Positions 7,985 to 18,394 of a DNA stretch of 64,000 nt are shown in pieces. The stretch covers positions 4,299,001-4,363,000 of the forward strand of contig NZ_CP157793.1 of NCBI RefSeq assembly GCF_040110915.1, read 5' to 3'. The notes beneath the pieces are model-generated. The model did not search any database. It had not been told where the DNA came from and worked only from the letters and a program-made list of their open reading frames with translations. A program made the translations under genes and the position numbers. How positions within the stretch are numbered: position 1 is the stretch's first letter; each line of letters begins with the position of its first letter. The stretch comes from Stappia sp. (GTDB lineage: Bacteria; Pseudomonadota; Alphaproteobacteria; Rhizobiales; Stappiaceae).

Positions 7985-8235
7985 AGGCGAGCACAAAAAA
8001 CAAAGCCGTCTCGCTGAAGGCGAGCACAAAAAACAAAGCCGTCTCGCTGAAGGCGAGCACAAAAAGCAAAGCTGTCTCGCTGAAGGCGAGCACAAAAAAC
8101 AAAGCCGTCTCGCTGAAGGCGGACGCAAAAGGAGAGATGTCCCGCTGACCGCGGGCACGAAGCTCGCAAGACGCCCGCTGACCGCGGGCGGGGAGCGAAA
8201 AGCGTCCCGCTGACGATGAGCGGCGTTGCCTGCAG
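7975..8235 (+). repeat. Eight-unit 33-bp tandem hairpin array at the omp19 3' end
   Basis: Four nearly identical 33-bp units start at 7975, 8008, 8041 and 8074; a fifth, diverged unit starts at 8107, and three more diverged units keep the same phase. Every unit has a short stem-loop with TGA in the loop or at the stem-loop junction. Stems start at 7977, 8010, 8043, 8076, 8109, 8141, 8174 and 8207, that is 33, 33, 33, 33, 32, 33 and 33 bases apart. Units 1-4 use CTCGC/GCGAG, units 6-7 use CCCGC/GCGGG: a compensatory change. Unit 1 contains the omp19 stop codon, so the array looks like repeated duplication of the gene end. Confidence 0.85.
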
Positions 8236-8275
8236 CGGCCCGCCACGGCGGGCACCGAGATCGGGGAGGGGGCTC

Positions 8276-8704
8276 ATGTCGGTCTGGCCGATTCTGGACG
8301 AGGCGGAAATGTCCGACGCCGCACAAGCGGTGATCGCGGACATCAAGGCCACGCGCAACACCGAGTTCATCAACAATTTCTGGCGCGTTCTGGCCAACGA
8401 CCCGGCGCTTCTGGCGCGCACCTGGTCGAGCCTCAAGGAGGTGATGGCGCCCGGCGCGCTCGATCCGCTGACCAAGGAACTGCTCTACGTCGCGGTCTCC
8501 ATCGCCAACGGCTGCGAGTACTGCATCCGCTCGCATACGGCCGCAGCACGCGCCAGGGGCATGAGCGAGGCGCAACTGGGCGAGCTGCTCGCCGTCGTCG
8601 GCATGGCCAGCGAGACCAACCGGCTCGCGACGGGTCTTCAGGTGCCGGTGGACGACGCCTTTCTCGCCTCCGGTGACCCGGCTGCGTCGCGCGAAGGCGA
8701 CTGA
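8276..8704 (+). CDS. Carboxymuconolactone decarboxylase / AhpD-like protein (second)
   Basis: 142 residues, all helical, with the redox motif C80-E-Y-C83 followed by H87 (CEYCIRSHTAAA) as in AhpD-type peroxidase-linked proteins. It resembles the family of longer alkylhydroperoxidase-related proteins with an N-terminal PxLD-like helix (VWPILDEAEMSDAAQAV). The start at 8276 follows GGGAGGGGGCTC; an upstream ATG at 8216 lies within the repeat array and is unlikely. No adjacent peroxiredoxin gene. Confidence 0.85.
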   Translation: MSVWPILDEAEMSDAAQAVIADIKATRNTEFINNFWRVLANDPALLARTWSSLKEVMAPGALDPLTKELLYVAVSIANGCEYCIRSHTAAARARGMSEAQLGELLAVVGMASETNRLATGLQVPVDDAFLASGDPAASREGD

Positions 8705-8792
8705 CCGCACGGGCGCGACCCGCGACGGCGGTTGCACGACCGGCCCGGGGCGGGCTATCCAGCGCCTGTCAGCATCGGGCGGGGGAACGAGA

Positions 8793-10028
8793 GTGTCGGA
8801 TCCGCAAATCTCCAGGGGGCAGCCGTCTCAAGGGCCGGCATCGCGGGAGCAGGCCGCGCGCCCGTCTGCGCCCGGCCGCAGGCCGCAGGGCGCCATCGCC
8901 ATTACGCATACGGTGGAGGGCCGCTACCGGACCCTGATCGAAGCGGGCGAGATCGAGCACGATCCGGCCCAGGCGGCCGTCGTGGCGGCGCTCGACCGGC
9001 TCAACGAGGGGCTGGCGGAAACCGGCCCGGCCTCGAAGAAGAGCGCGCTCGGCTGGCTCTTCGGCAAGCGTGGCAAGGCGCGAGAACCGCTAAAGGGTCT
9101 TTACGTCTGGGGCAAGGTCGGGCGCGGCAAGACCATGCTCATGGACCTGTTCTTCGACATCGCGGTCACGCGCAAGAAGCGGCGCGTGCATTTTCACGAG
9201 TTCATGGCGGATGTGCACGAGCGGGTGCACCGGGTGCGCGCGGCGATACGCGACGGCGACATCGCAGGCGACGATCCGATCCCGCCGGTGGCCGCCGAAC
9301 TGTCGGCCGAAACGCGGCTTCTGTGTTTCGACGAGTTCACGGTGACGGATATCGCCGACGCGATGATCCTCGGCCGCCTGTTCACCCGGCTGTTCGAACA
9401 GGGGGTGGTGGTGGTCGCCACGTCGAATGTGGCGCCCGACGATCTCTATCGCGACGGGCTCAATCGCGGCCATTTCCTGGGCTTCGTCGAACTGCTCAAG
9501 ACGCGCGTCGACGTGCTGTGCCTGGACGCGCGCACCGACTACCGGATGGAGAAGCTCGCCGGGGCGCCGCTCTACATGAGCCCGCTCGGACCCGACAGCG
9601 ACGCCGGGGTCGAGGCGCTGTGGCGCAAGCTCACCCACGGTCTGCCGGCGCATGCGGAGGAACTGGAGGTCAAGGGCCGGCACATCCCCGTGCCGCGGAC
9701 GGCGGCCGGCGTGGCCCGGTTTACGTTTGCGGAACTTTGCGAGCAGCCGCTCGGCGCGGCCGACTATCAGCGGCTGGCGAAGTCGTATCATACATTTGTT
9801 CTGGAGCATGTGCCGGTAATGGAGCTGCCGCAGCGCAATGCCGCCAAGCGCTTCATCAATCTGATCGACACGCTCTACGACAACCGCAACAAGCTGATCG
9901 TCTCCGCCGAGGCCGAGCCCGACGGCCTCTATCTTGCGGAAACCGGGACGGAATCCTTCGAGTTTCAGCGCACCGTGTCACGTCTGACGGAAATGCGCTC
10001 CGAAAGCTGGCTGCGGGAGGTGGAGTGA
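8793..10028 (+). CDS. zapE: Cell division protein ZapE, AFG1-like ATPase
   Basis: About 411 residues. P-loop GKVGRGKT at 107-114, Walker B LLCFDEF, and the AFG1 signature RVHFHEFMADVHERVH. ZapE acts at the Z-ring in Enterobacteria and its mitochondrial relative LACE1/AFG1 handles respiratory-chain proteins; the alphaproteobacterial role is not established. A GTG at 8793 behind GGGGGAACGAGA is chosen; the preceding frame is Arg/Gly-rich and overlaps the upstream gene. Located just before mdh, the usual neighbour in Rhizobiales. Confidence 0.9.
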   Translation: MSDPQISRGQPSQGPASREQAARPSAPGRRPQGAIAITHTVEGRYRTLIEAGEIEHDPAQAAVVAALDRLNEGLAETGPASKKSALGWLFGKRGKAREPLKGLYVWGKVGRGKTMLMDLFFDIAVTRKKRRVHFHEFMADVHERVHRVRAAIRDGDIAGDDPIPPVAAELSAETRLLCFDEFTVTDIADAMILGRLFTRLFEQGVVVVATSNVAPDDLYRDGLNRGHFLGFVELLKTRVDVLCLDARTDYRMEKLAGAPLYMSPLGPDSDAGVEALWRKLTHGLPAHAEELEVKGRHIPVPRTAAGVARFTFAELCEQPLGAADYQRLAKSYHTFVLEHVPVMELPQRNAAKRFINLIDTLYDNRNKLIVSAEAEPDGLYLAETGTESFEFQRTVSRLTEMRSESWLREVE

Positions 10029-10148
10029 GCGCGTCGCGCGCGGGTATTCCTTCGATTAGCTTGCGCGGAACGCCCAAAGGGTTTAGTGCCATGCCCGACC
10101 GTTGAGAACGGCCAATGCTCCATTTTACGTAAAGGGAAGCAATAGGAT

Positions 10149-11111
10149 ATGGCTCGGAACAAGATCGCTTTGATCGGCGCGGGACAGATCGGCGGCACGC
10201 TCGCCCACCTCGCCGGCCTGAAGGAACTCGGCGACATCGTCCTCTTCGACATCGCCGAAGGCACGCCCCAGGGTAAGGCGCTCGACCTTGCCGAATCCTC
10301 CCCCGTCGACGGCTTCGACGCCAAGCTGTCGGGCGCCAACAGCTACGAGCCGATCGCCGGCGCCGACGTGGTGATCGTCACCGCCGGCGTGCCGCGCAAG
10401 CCGGGCATGAGCCGCGACGACCTTCTGGAGATCAACCTGAAGGTGATGGAGCAGGTCGGCGCCGGCATCAAGGAGCATGCCCCGGACGCCTTCGTGATCT
10501 GCATCACCAACCCGCTCGACGCGATGGTCTGGGCGCTGCAGAAGTTCTCCGGCCTGCCGGCGAACAAGGTGGTCGGCATGGCCGGCGTGCTGGACAGCGC
10601 CCGCTTCCGCTACTTCCTCGCCGAGGAGTTTGACGTCTCCGTGGAAGACGTCACCGCCTTTGTGCTCGGCGGCCACGGCGACACCATGGTGCCGCTCACC
10701 CGCTATTCGACGGTCGCCGGCATTCCGCTCCCCGATCTGGTCAAGATGGGCTGGTGCACGGCAGAGCGTCTGGAAGAGATCGTCCAGCGCACCCGCGACG
10801 GCGGTGCCGAGATCGTGGGCCTGCTGAAGACCGGCTCCGCCTTCTACGCGCCGGCCTCTTCCGCGATCGCGATGGCCGAGGCCTACCTGAAGGACAAGAA
10901 GCGCGTGATGCCCTGCGCCGCGCATCTGACCGGCCAGTACGGGCTGAACGACACCTATGTCGGCGTGCCGGTGGTGATCGGCGCCGAGGGCGTCGAGCGC
11001 GTCATCGAGATCGAGATGACCGGTGACGAGAAGGCGATGTTCGACAAGTCGGTCGCCTCGGTGGATGGCCTTGTCGAGGCCTGCAAGAAGATCCAGCCGG
11101 CTCTGGCGTGA
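10149..11111 (+). CDS. mdh: Malate dehydrogenase
   Basis: 320-residue NAD-dependent dehydrogenase of the TCA cycle (malate to oxaloacetate), of the LDH-like type common in alphaproteobacteria. Visible: the NAD-binding IALIGAGQIGGTLAHL, the substrate-arginine loop PRKPGMSRDDLL, and the catalytic GGHGDTMVPL. Ribosome site AAAGGGAAGCAATAGG. Followed by a hairpin and then sucCD on the same strand. Confidence 0.96.
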   Translation: MARNKIALIGAGQIGGTLAHLAGLKELGDIVLFDIAEGTPQGKALDLAESSPVDGFDAKLSGANSYEPIAGADVVIVTAGVPRKPGMSRDDLLEINLKVMEQVGAGIKEHAPDAFVICITNPLDAMVWALQKFSGLPANKVVGMAGVLDSARFRYFLAEEFDVSVEDVTAFVLGGHGDTMVPLTRYSTVAGIPLPDLVKMGWCTAERLEEIVQRTRDGGAEIVGLLKTGSAFYAPASSAIAMAEAYLKDKKRVMPCAAHLTGQYGLNDTYVGVPVVIGAEGVERVIEIEMTGDEKAMFDKSVASVDGLVEACKKIQPALA

Positions 11112-11121
11112 TCGCGGTTTC

Positions 11122-11146
11122 CGGGAGGCCCTTCGGCCTCCCGTTT
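11122..11146 (+). terminator. Hairpin between mdh and sucC
   Basis: Stem CGGGAGGCC/GGCCTCCCG with a CTTC tetraloop (11122-11143), followed by TTT. The T-tract is short, so it may terminate only partly and lower expression of the downstream suc genes, or protect the mdh mRNA end. Confidence 0.6.
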
Positions 11147-11188
11147 CGCATGACGCGAACCGTCTCCAATGCACTGGGGGAGTGACGC

Positions 11189-12387
<1,199 letters not shown>

Positions 12388-12388
<1 letters not shown>

Positions 12389-13296
12389 TGTCCATTCTCG
12401 TCAACAAGGACACCAAGGTCATCGTTCAGGGACTGACCGGCAAGACCGGCACGTTCCATACGGAGCAGGCGCTGGAGTACTACGGCACCAAGATGGTCGC
12501 CGGCGTGCATCCGAAGAAGGGTGGCGAGACCTGGTCGTCCGGCCTCGACAGCGCGGCGGAGCTTCCGATCTTCGCCACCGTCGGCGAAGCCAAGGAAGCG
12601 ACCGGTGCGGACGCCTCCGTGATCTACGTGCCGCCGGCAGGCGCGGGTGCCGCGATCATCGAGGCGATCGAGGCGGAAGTCCCCTTCATCGTCTGCATCA
12701 CGGAAGGCATTCCGGTCGCCGACATGGTCAAGGTCAAGCGCCGGCTGGAGAAGTCCAACTCGCGCCTGCTCGGGCCGAACTGCCCGGGCGTGCTCACGCC
12801 GGAAGAGTGCAAGATCGGCATCATGCCGGGCTCGATCTTCAAGAAGGGCTCGGTCGGCGTCGTGTCGCGGTCGGGCACGCTGACCTATGAGGCGGTGTTC
12901 CAGACCTCCAACGCCGGCCTCGGCCAGACGACGGCGGTGGGCATCGGCGGCGATCCGGTCAAGGGCACCGAGTTCATCGACATCCTGGAGATGTTCCTCG
13001 CCGACGACGAGACGCAGTCGATCATCATGATCGGCGAGATCGGCGGCTCGGCCGAGGAAGAGGCCGCGCAGTTCCTCAAGGACGAGGCGAAGAAGGGCCG
13101 CAAGAAGCCGATGGCCGGCTTCATCGCGGGCCGCACCGCGCCTCCGGGCCGCACCATGGGCCATGCCGGCGCCGTCATTTCCGGCGGCAAGGGCGGAGCC
13201 GAGGACAAGATCGCGGCGATGGAAGAGGCCGGCATCAAGGTGTCGCCGTCTCCTGCAAAGCTCGGCGAGACCCTTCTCGAGGTTCTCAAGGGCTGA
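12388..13296 (+). CDS. sucD: Succinyl-CoA synthetase alpha subunit
   Basis: 302 residues. The CoA-binding Rossmann part is at the N-terminus (VIVQGLTGKTGTFHTEQAL), and the phosphorylated histidine lies in GRTMGHAGAVISGGKGG. Full length. Coupled to sucC by a one-base overlap; a stem-loop follows 8 bases after the stop. Confidence 0.97.
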
Positions 13297-13304
13297 TTTT
13301 TCAA

Positions 13305-13332
13305 GCGATCACGGCTTTTTAACCGTGATCGC
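13305..13332 (+). terminator. Stem-loop after sucD
   Basis: 10-bp perfect stem GCGATCACGG/CCGTGATCGC with an 8-base T-rich loop; no T-tract follows the stem. It could be a weak terminator or an mRNA-end stabiliser between sucD and sucA. Downstream, at 13388-13415, is a 14-bp direct repeat (GTCGGGCTGATGAA and a near copy). Confidence 0.5.
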
Positions 13333-13523
13333 CCCACCATATCGGAGCGGGGACCTTTCCTTGGGGCAGGTTCCCGTGTACCGATTGGGTCGGGCTGATG
13401 AAGTCGGGCTGACGAAATGGGGTTTGCGCGGGACACGCCTCGCGCCGACCGCTCCCACATCCGTTCTCTGGGGCGCTGCGTGAAAGGGCTCCCCTCAACA
13501 GGCGGGCGGGGGGATACCCCGCT

Positions 13524-16514
13524 ATGGTGATGGCAAGGCAGGACGCGAACAATGCCTTCGCGATGACGTCGTTCCTTTACGGCGGCAACGCGGCATACAT
13601 TGAAGACCTCTACGCGCGCTTCAAGGAAGATCCCGGCTCCCTCGACGAGTCGTGGCGCGAGTTCTTCTCCAACCTTCCCGACGACACGGCGGACGTTCTC
13701 AAGGAAGCGCGCGGCGCGTCCTGGAAGCGCGCCGACTGGCCGGTGTCCGCCAACGGCGACCTGGTCAATGCCCTCGACGGCAACTGGGAAGCGGTCGAAA
13801 AGACCCTCGGCGACAAGATCAAGACGAAGGCGGAAGCGACCGGCACGGCGCTGACCGACGCCGACGTGCAGCAGCAGACGCGCGATTCGGTGCGCGCGCT
13901 GATGATGATCCGCGCCTACCGCATGCGCGGTCACCTGCATGCCGACCTCGACCCCCTCAATCTGAAGGAAGAGGTCAATCACGAGGAGCTGCACCCGTCC
14001 GCCTACGGTTTCACGGAGGCCGACTGGGATCGCAAGATCTTCATCGACTACATGCTGGGGCTGGAGTTCGCGACCATTCGCGAGATGCTCGGCATCCTCA
14101 AGCGCACCTATTGCTCGACGCTCGGCGTCGAGTTCATGCACATCTCCAATCCGGCCGAAAAGGCCTGGATCCAGGAGCGCATCGAGGGCCCGGACAAGGA
14201 AATCGAGTTCACGCCCAAGGGCAAGCAGGCGATCCTCAACAAGCTGATCGAGGCGGAGGGCTTCGAGAAGTTCCTGGACGTCAAATACACCGGCACCAAG
14301 CGCTTCGGCCTCGATGGCGGCGAGGCGCTGCTGCCGGCGCTCGAGCAGATCATCAAGCGCGGCGGCGCGCTGGGCGTTGAGGAGATCGTCCTCGGCATGG
14401 CCCACCGCGGCCGCCTCAACGTGCTCGCCCAGGTGATGGGCAAGCCGCTGCGCGCGATCTTCCACGAGTTCAAGGGCGGCTCCTTCACCCCTGACGACGT
14501 CGAGGGCTCGGGCGACGTGAAGTATCACCTCGGCGCCTCGTCGGACCGTGCCTTCGACGGCAACAACGTGCACCTGTCGCTGACCGCCAACCCGTCGCAT
14601 CTGGAGATCGTCGATCCGGTGGTGCTCGGCAAGGCGCGCGCCAAGCAGGACCAGCTGTCGGCCGTGGACGGCAAGTGGGTCGAGACCACCGAGGTCGACC
14701 GCTCCAAGGTGCTGCCGCTGCTGCTGCACGGCGACGCGGCCTTCGCCGGACAGGGCGTGGTGGCGGAATGCTTCGGCCTGTCGGCGCTGCGCGGGCATCG
14801 CACGGGCGGCTCGATCCACGTCATCATCAACAACCAGATCGGCTTCACGACCAATCCGCGCTTCTCGCGCTCCTCGCCGTATCCCTCGGACGTGGCGAAG
14901 ATGATCGAGGCGCCGATTTTCCATGTGAACGGCGACGACCCGGAAGCGGTGGTCTATGCGGCGAAGGTGGCGACCGAGTTCCGCCAGCTCTTCGGCAAGC
15001 CGGTGGTGATCGACATGATCTGCTACCGCCGCTTCGGCCACAACGAGTCCGACGAGCCGGCGTTCACCCAGCCGATCATGTACCGCAAGATCCGCAAGCA
15101 TCCCACGACGCTGCAGATCTACGCCGAGAAGCTGGTCAAGGAAGGCGTTCTCTCCCAGGACGAGGTCGACAAGATGCGCGCCGACATCCGCGCGCAGCTC
15201 GACGCCGAGTTCGAGGCCGGGCAGGCCTACAAGCCGAACAAGGCCGACTGGCTGGACGGCAAGTGGTCGGGCCTGAAGCAGGCCAAGGATCTGGACGATC
15301 CGCGCCGCGGCCAGACCGGGATCACGCGCGAGGACATGGAGACGCTCGGCACCGCGCTGTCGAACGTGCCGGAGGGCTTCAACGTCCACCGCACGATCCG
15401 CCGCTTCCTCGACAACCGCAAGAAGATGTTCGACACCGGCCAGGGCATCGACTGGGCGACCGCCGAGGCGCTGGCCTTCGGCTCGCTGCTGCTCGACGGC
15501 CATGCGGTGCGCCTGTCCGGTCAGGACTGCGAGCGCGGCACCTTCTCGCAGCGCCACTCGGTGCTCTACGATCAGGAGACCGAGGACCGCTACATCCCGC
15601 TCAATCATCTGCGCGAGGGGCAGGCCCGCTACGAGGTCATCAACTCGATGCTCTCCGAGGAGGCGGTGCTCGGCTTCGAATACGGCTACACGCTGGCCGA
15701 GCCGAACGCGCTGACGCTGTGGGAGGCCCAGTTCGGCGACTTCGCCAACGGCGCGCAGGTGGTCTTCGACCAGTTCCTGTCGTCGGGCGAGCGCAAGTGG
15801 CTGCGCATGTCCGGTCTCGTCTGCCTGCTGCCGCACGGCTACGAGGGGCAGGGGCCGGAGCATTCGTCGGCCCGTCTGGAGCGGTTCCTGCAGATGTGCG
15901 CCGAGGACAACATGCAGGTCGCCAACTGCACGACGCCGGCCAACTACTTCCACATCCTGCGCCGGCAGCTGAAGCGCGACTTCCGCAAGCCGCTGATCCT
16001 GATGACGCCGAAGTCGCTGCTGCGCCACAAGCGCGCCGTCAGCACGCTCGACGAGTTCACCAACGGCTCGTCCTTCCACCGCCTGCTGTGGGACGACGCG
16101 CAGATGAACCCGGAGGCCGGGATCAAGCTCGTCGCCGACGACAAGATCCGCCGCGTCATCCTGTGCTCGGGCAAGGTCTATTACGACCTGTTCGAGGAGC
16201 GCGAGAAGCGGGGCATCGACGACGTCTACCTGCTGCGCGTCGAGCAGCTCTATCCGTTCCCCACCAAGGCGCTGGTGTCGGAGCTCGGGCGCTTCAAGGA
16301 CGCGGAGGTCATCTGGTGCCAGGAAGAGCCGAAGAACATGGGCTCCTGGTTCTTCGTCCAGTCCTACATCGAATGGGTGCTGGGCCAGATCGGCGCCAAA
16401 CACGACCGCCCGCGCTATGTCGGACGTGCCGCGGCCGCGGCCACGGCGACCGGCCTGATGTCCAAGCACCTTGCGCAGCTCCAGGCCTTCCTGGATGAGG
16501 CCTTCGCCGGGTGA
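13524..16514 (+). CDS. sucA: 2-oxoglutarate dehydrogenase E1 component
   Basis: 996-residue thiamine-diphosphate-dependent decarboxylase of the 2-oxoglutarate dehydrogenase complex. Recognisable parts: the N-terminal ALMMIRAYRMRGHLHADLDPL, the active-site AHRGRLNVLA, the ThDP/Mg region INNQIGFTTNP with NGDDPEAVVYA, and GHNESDEPAFTQP. Two close ATGs, 13524 and 13530, are both possible behind GGCGGGGGG. Followed by a 215-base leader and sucB. Confidence 0.97.
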   Translation: MVMARQDANNAFAMTSFLYGGNAAYIEDLYARFKEDPGSLDESWREFFSNLPDDTADVLKEARGASWKRADWPVSANGDLVNALDGNWEAVEKTLGDKIKTKAEATGTALTDADVQQQTRDSVRALMMIRAYRMRGHLHADLDPLNLKEEVNHEELHPSAYGFTEADWDRKIFIDYMLGLEFATIREMLGILKRTYCSTLGVEFMHISNPAEKAWIQERIEGPDKEIEFTPKGKQAILNKLIEAEGFEKFLDVKYTGTKRFGLDGGEALLPALEQIIKRGGALGVEEIVLGMAHRGRLNVLAQVMGKPLRAIFHEFKGGSFTPDDVEGSGDVKYHLGASSDRAFDGNNVHLSLTANPSHLEIVDPVVLGKARAKQDQLSAVDGKWVETTEVDRSKVLPLLLHGDAAFAGQGVVAECFGLSALRGHRTGGSIHVIINNQIGFTTNPRFSRSSPYPSDVAKMIEAPIFHVNGDDPEAVVYAAKVATEFRQLFGKPVVIDMICYRRFGHNESDEPAFTQPIMYRKIRKHPTTLQIYAEKLVKEGVLSQDEVDKMRADIRAQLDAEFEAGQAYKPNKADWLDGKWSGLKQAKDLDDPRRGQTGITREDMETLGTALSNVPEGFNVHRTIRRFLDNRKKMFDTGQGIDWATAEALAFGSLLLDGHAVRLSGQDCERGTFSQRHSVLYDQETEDRYIPLNHLREGQARYEVINSMLSEEAVLGFEYGYTLAEPNALTLWEAQFGDFANGAQVVFDQFLSSGERKWLRMSGLVCLLPHGYEGQGPEHSSARLERFLQMCAEDNMQVANCTTPANYFHILRRQLKRDFRKPLILMTPKSLLRHKRAVSTLDEFTNGSSFHRLLWDDAQMNPEAGIKLVADDKIRRVILCSGKVYYDLFEEREKRGIDDVYLLRVEQLYPFPTKALVSELGRFKDAEVIWCQEEPKNMGSWFFVQSYIEWVLGQIGAKHDRPRYVGRAAAAATATGLMSKHLAQLQAFLDEAFAG

Positions 16515-16635
16515 CCGGCCTGCCCGTCGGCCATTCGTATGGCTGGCGGGCGCGTCCTTGCAATGCTGAGATAGCGCCGTCCGGCGCGCCTTCCTCAGGG
16601 CGACCGAGCGGTTCGGGGCATCACGCCTCCCGTCT

Positions 16636-16712
16636 TCGCGGCCGGACGAACATGTCCGTGCCGAGACCGAATGCCCTCGCGGCCGGGCGGACACGTCCGC
16701 GCCGAGACCGAA
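16636..16712 (+). repeat. Imperfect 41-bp-period direct repeat with palindromes before sucB
   Basis: Two diverged copies (16636-16672 and 16677-16712) sharing TCGCGGCCGG and CCGAGACCGAA. Each contains a small dyad: CGGAC...GTCCG in copy 1 and GCGGACACGTCCGC in copy 2. They sit just ahead of the sucB ribosome site, so they could form alternative stems in the sucA-sucB mRNA. Confidence 0.6.
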
Positions 16713-16729
16713 CGAAAGAGATTGAGATC

Positions 16730-18268
16730 ATGGCGACCGAAATCCGAGTGCCCACCCTTGGAGAATCCGTGACCGAGGCGACCATCGCCCAATGGTTCAA
16801 GAAGCCGGGCGATGCGGTGACCGCCGACGAGCCGATCGTCGAGCTGGAGACCGACAAGGTCACCGTCGAGGTGCCCGCGCCCGCGTCCGGCACCCTGTCC
16901 GACATCCTGGTGAAGGAAGGCGACACGGTGGAGGTCGGCGCGCTGCTCGGTCAGATCGCCGATGGCGACGCGCCCGCGAAGAAGGCCGCGCCCGCCAAAA
17001 CCGACGCCGCGCCCGCCAAGGCCGAGGAGACCAAGACCGAGAATGCCGGGAGCGAGAGCCAGGAGCCGGTCGAGGTCGTGGTCCCCGCCGCCGGTGAAAG
17101 CGTGACCGAGGCCGATGTCGGCGAGTGGTTCGTCAAGGTCGGCGACGCGGTCAAGGCCGACGACATTCTGGTCGAACTGGAGACCGACAAGGCGGCGCAG
17201 GAAATCCCGGCGCCGGTCGCCGGCCAGGTGGTCGAGATCTCCGCCGCCACCGGCGACACCGTCACCCCGGGCCAGCTTCTGGCGAAGATCGCCCCGGGCG
17301 CCGGCGCGGCGGCCAAGCCGGCGGCGGCCGCTTCGGCCCCGGCGCCTGCTCCGGCAAAGTCCTCCGCAACCGACATGCCGCCGGCCCCCTCGGCGGCCAA
17401 GATGATGGCCGAGAAGGGCGTCGAGGCCGGCCAGGTGTCCGGCTCGGGCAAGCGCGGTCAGGTGCTCAAGGGCGACGTCATCGCGGCGCTGGAGTCCGGC
17501 GTGACGTCGCCGCAGGCGAGCGCCCCGGCGCAGAGCGCGCCGCGCGCGGCCTCCGTGCCCGAGGACGAGGTGCGCGAGGAACGCGTGCGCATGACCAAGC
17601 TGCGCCAGACCATCGCCCGCCGGCTGAAGGACGCGCAGAACACGGCGGCCATGCTGACCACCTACAACGAGGTGGACATGGGCCCGGTCATGGAGCTGCG
17701 CAAGCAGTACAAGGATCTGTTCGAGAAGAAGCACGGCGTGAAGCTCGGCTTCATGGGCTTCTTCACCAAGGCCGTGTGTCACGCGCTGAAGGAAATCCCG
17801 GCCGTCAATGCCGAGATCGACGGCACCGACATCATCTACAAGAACTACTGCCACGTCGGCGTGGCGGTCGGCACGGACAAGGGGCTCGTCGTGCCGGTGG
17901 TGCGTGACGCGGACCAGATGTCGATCGCCGAGATCGAGAAGGAAATCGCCAATCTCGGGCGCAAGGCGCGCGACGGCAAGCTCGGCATGGCCGACATGAC
18001 CGGCGGCACCTTCACGATCTCCAACGGTGGCGTCTACGGCTCGCTGATGTCCTCGCCGATCCTCAACGCGCCGCAGTCGGGCATTCTCGGCATGCACAAG
18101 ATCCAGGAGCGGCCGATGGTCGTGAACGGGCAGATCGTGGCACGGCCGATGATGTATCTGGCACTGAGCTACGATCACCGCATCGTCGACGGCAAGGAGG
18201 CCGTGACCTTCCTCGTCCGTGTCAAGGAGAGTCTGGAAGACGTCCAGCGTCTCGTGCTGGATCTCTGA
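16730..18268 (+). CDS. sucB: Dihydrolipoyl succinyltransferase E2 with two lipoyl domains
   Basis: 512 residues. Two lipoyl domains in tandem, each with ELETDK around the lipoylated lysine (K43 and K154), joined by Ala/Pro/Lys-rich linkers. A peripheral-subunit-binding domain follows at about 220-260 (AAKMMAEKGVEAGQVSGSGK), then the catalytic acyltransferase domain ending with H483 and D487 (SYDHRIVDGKEAV). The common form has one lipoyl domain. The start at 16730 follows AAAGAGATTGAG and begins the lipoyl domain directly; the upstream in-frame extension is repetitive and non-conserved. Confidence 0.95.
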   Translation: MATEIRVPTLGESVTEATIAQWFKKPGDAVTADEPIVELETDKVTVEVPAPASGTLSDILVKEGDTVEVGALLGQIADGDAPAKKAAPAKTDAAPAKAEETKTENAGSESQEPVEVVVPAAGESVTEADVGEWFVKVGDAVKADDILVELETDKAAQEIPAPVAGQVVEISAATGDTVTPGQLLAKIAPGAGAAAKPAAAASAPAPAPAKSSATDMPPAPSAAKMMAEKGVEAGQVSGSGKRGQVLKGDVIAALESGVTSPQASAPAQSAPRAASVPEDEVREERVRMTKLRQTIARRLKDAQNTAAMLTTYNEVDMGPVMELRKQYKDLFEKKHGVKLGFMGFFTKAVCHALKEIPAVNAEIDGTDIIYKNYCHVGVAVGTDKGLVVPVVRDADQMSIAEIEKEIANLGRKARDGKLGMADMTGGTFTISNGGVYGSLMSSPILNAPQSGILGMHKIQERPMVVNGQIVARPMMYLALSYDHRIVDGKEAVTFLVRVKESLEDVQRLVLDL

Positions 18269-18394
18269 TCGCGGCGAACGACTACGGTCTCCGGGCGGCG
18301 ATCCCGTCCGGAGACCCTGTCCCGCGGGTGCGCTCCCGTGCGCCCGTGACATCCGGTGGCGCCCATGCGGGCGGTCGGCCGAGGAGAGGCAGGA

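Noticed and set aside
7975..8106. CRISPR-like repeats
   Set aside because: The 33-bp units are directly adjacent with no spacers, and diverged units keep only the hairpin; no cas genes.
12885..16694. Very long minus-strand open frame opposite sucA
   Set aside because: An antisense artefact of strong GC3 codon bias; the plus strand encodes an intact, recognisable E1. The same applies to long frames opposite priA, ubiB, dnaN and gyrB.
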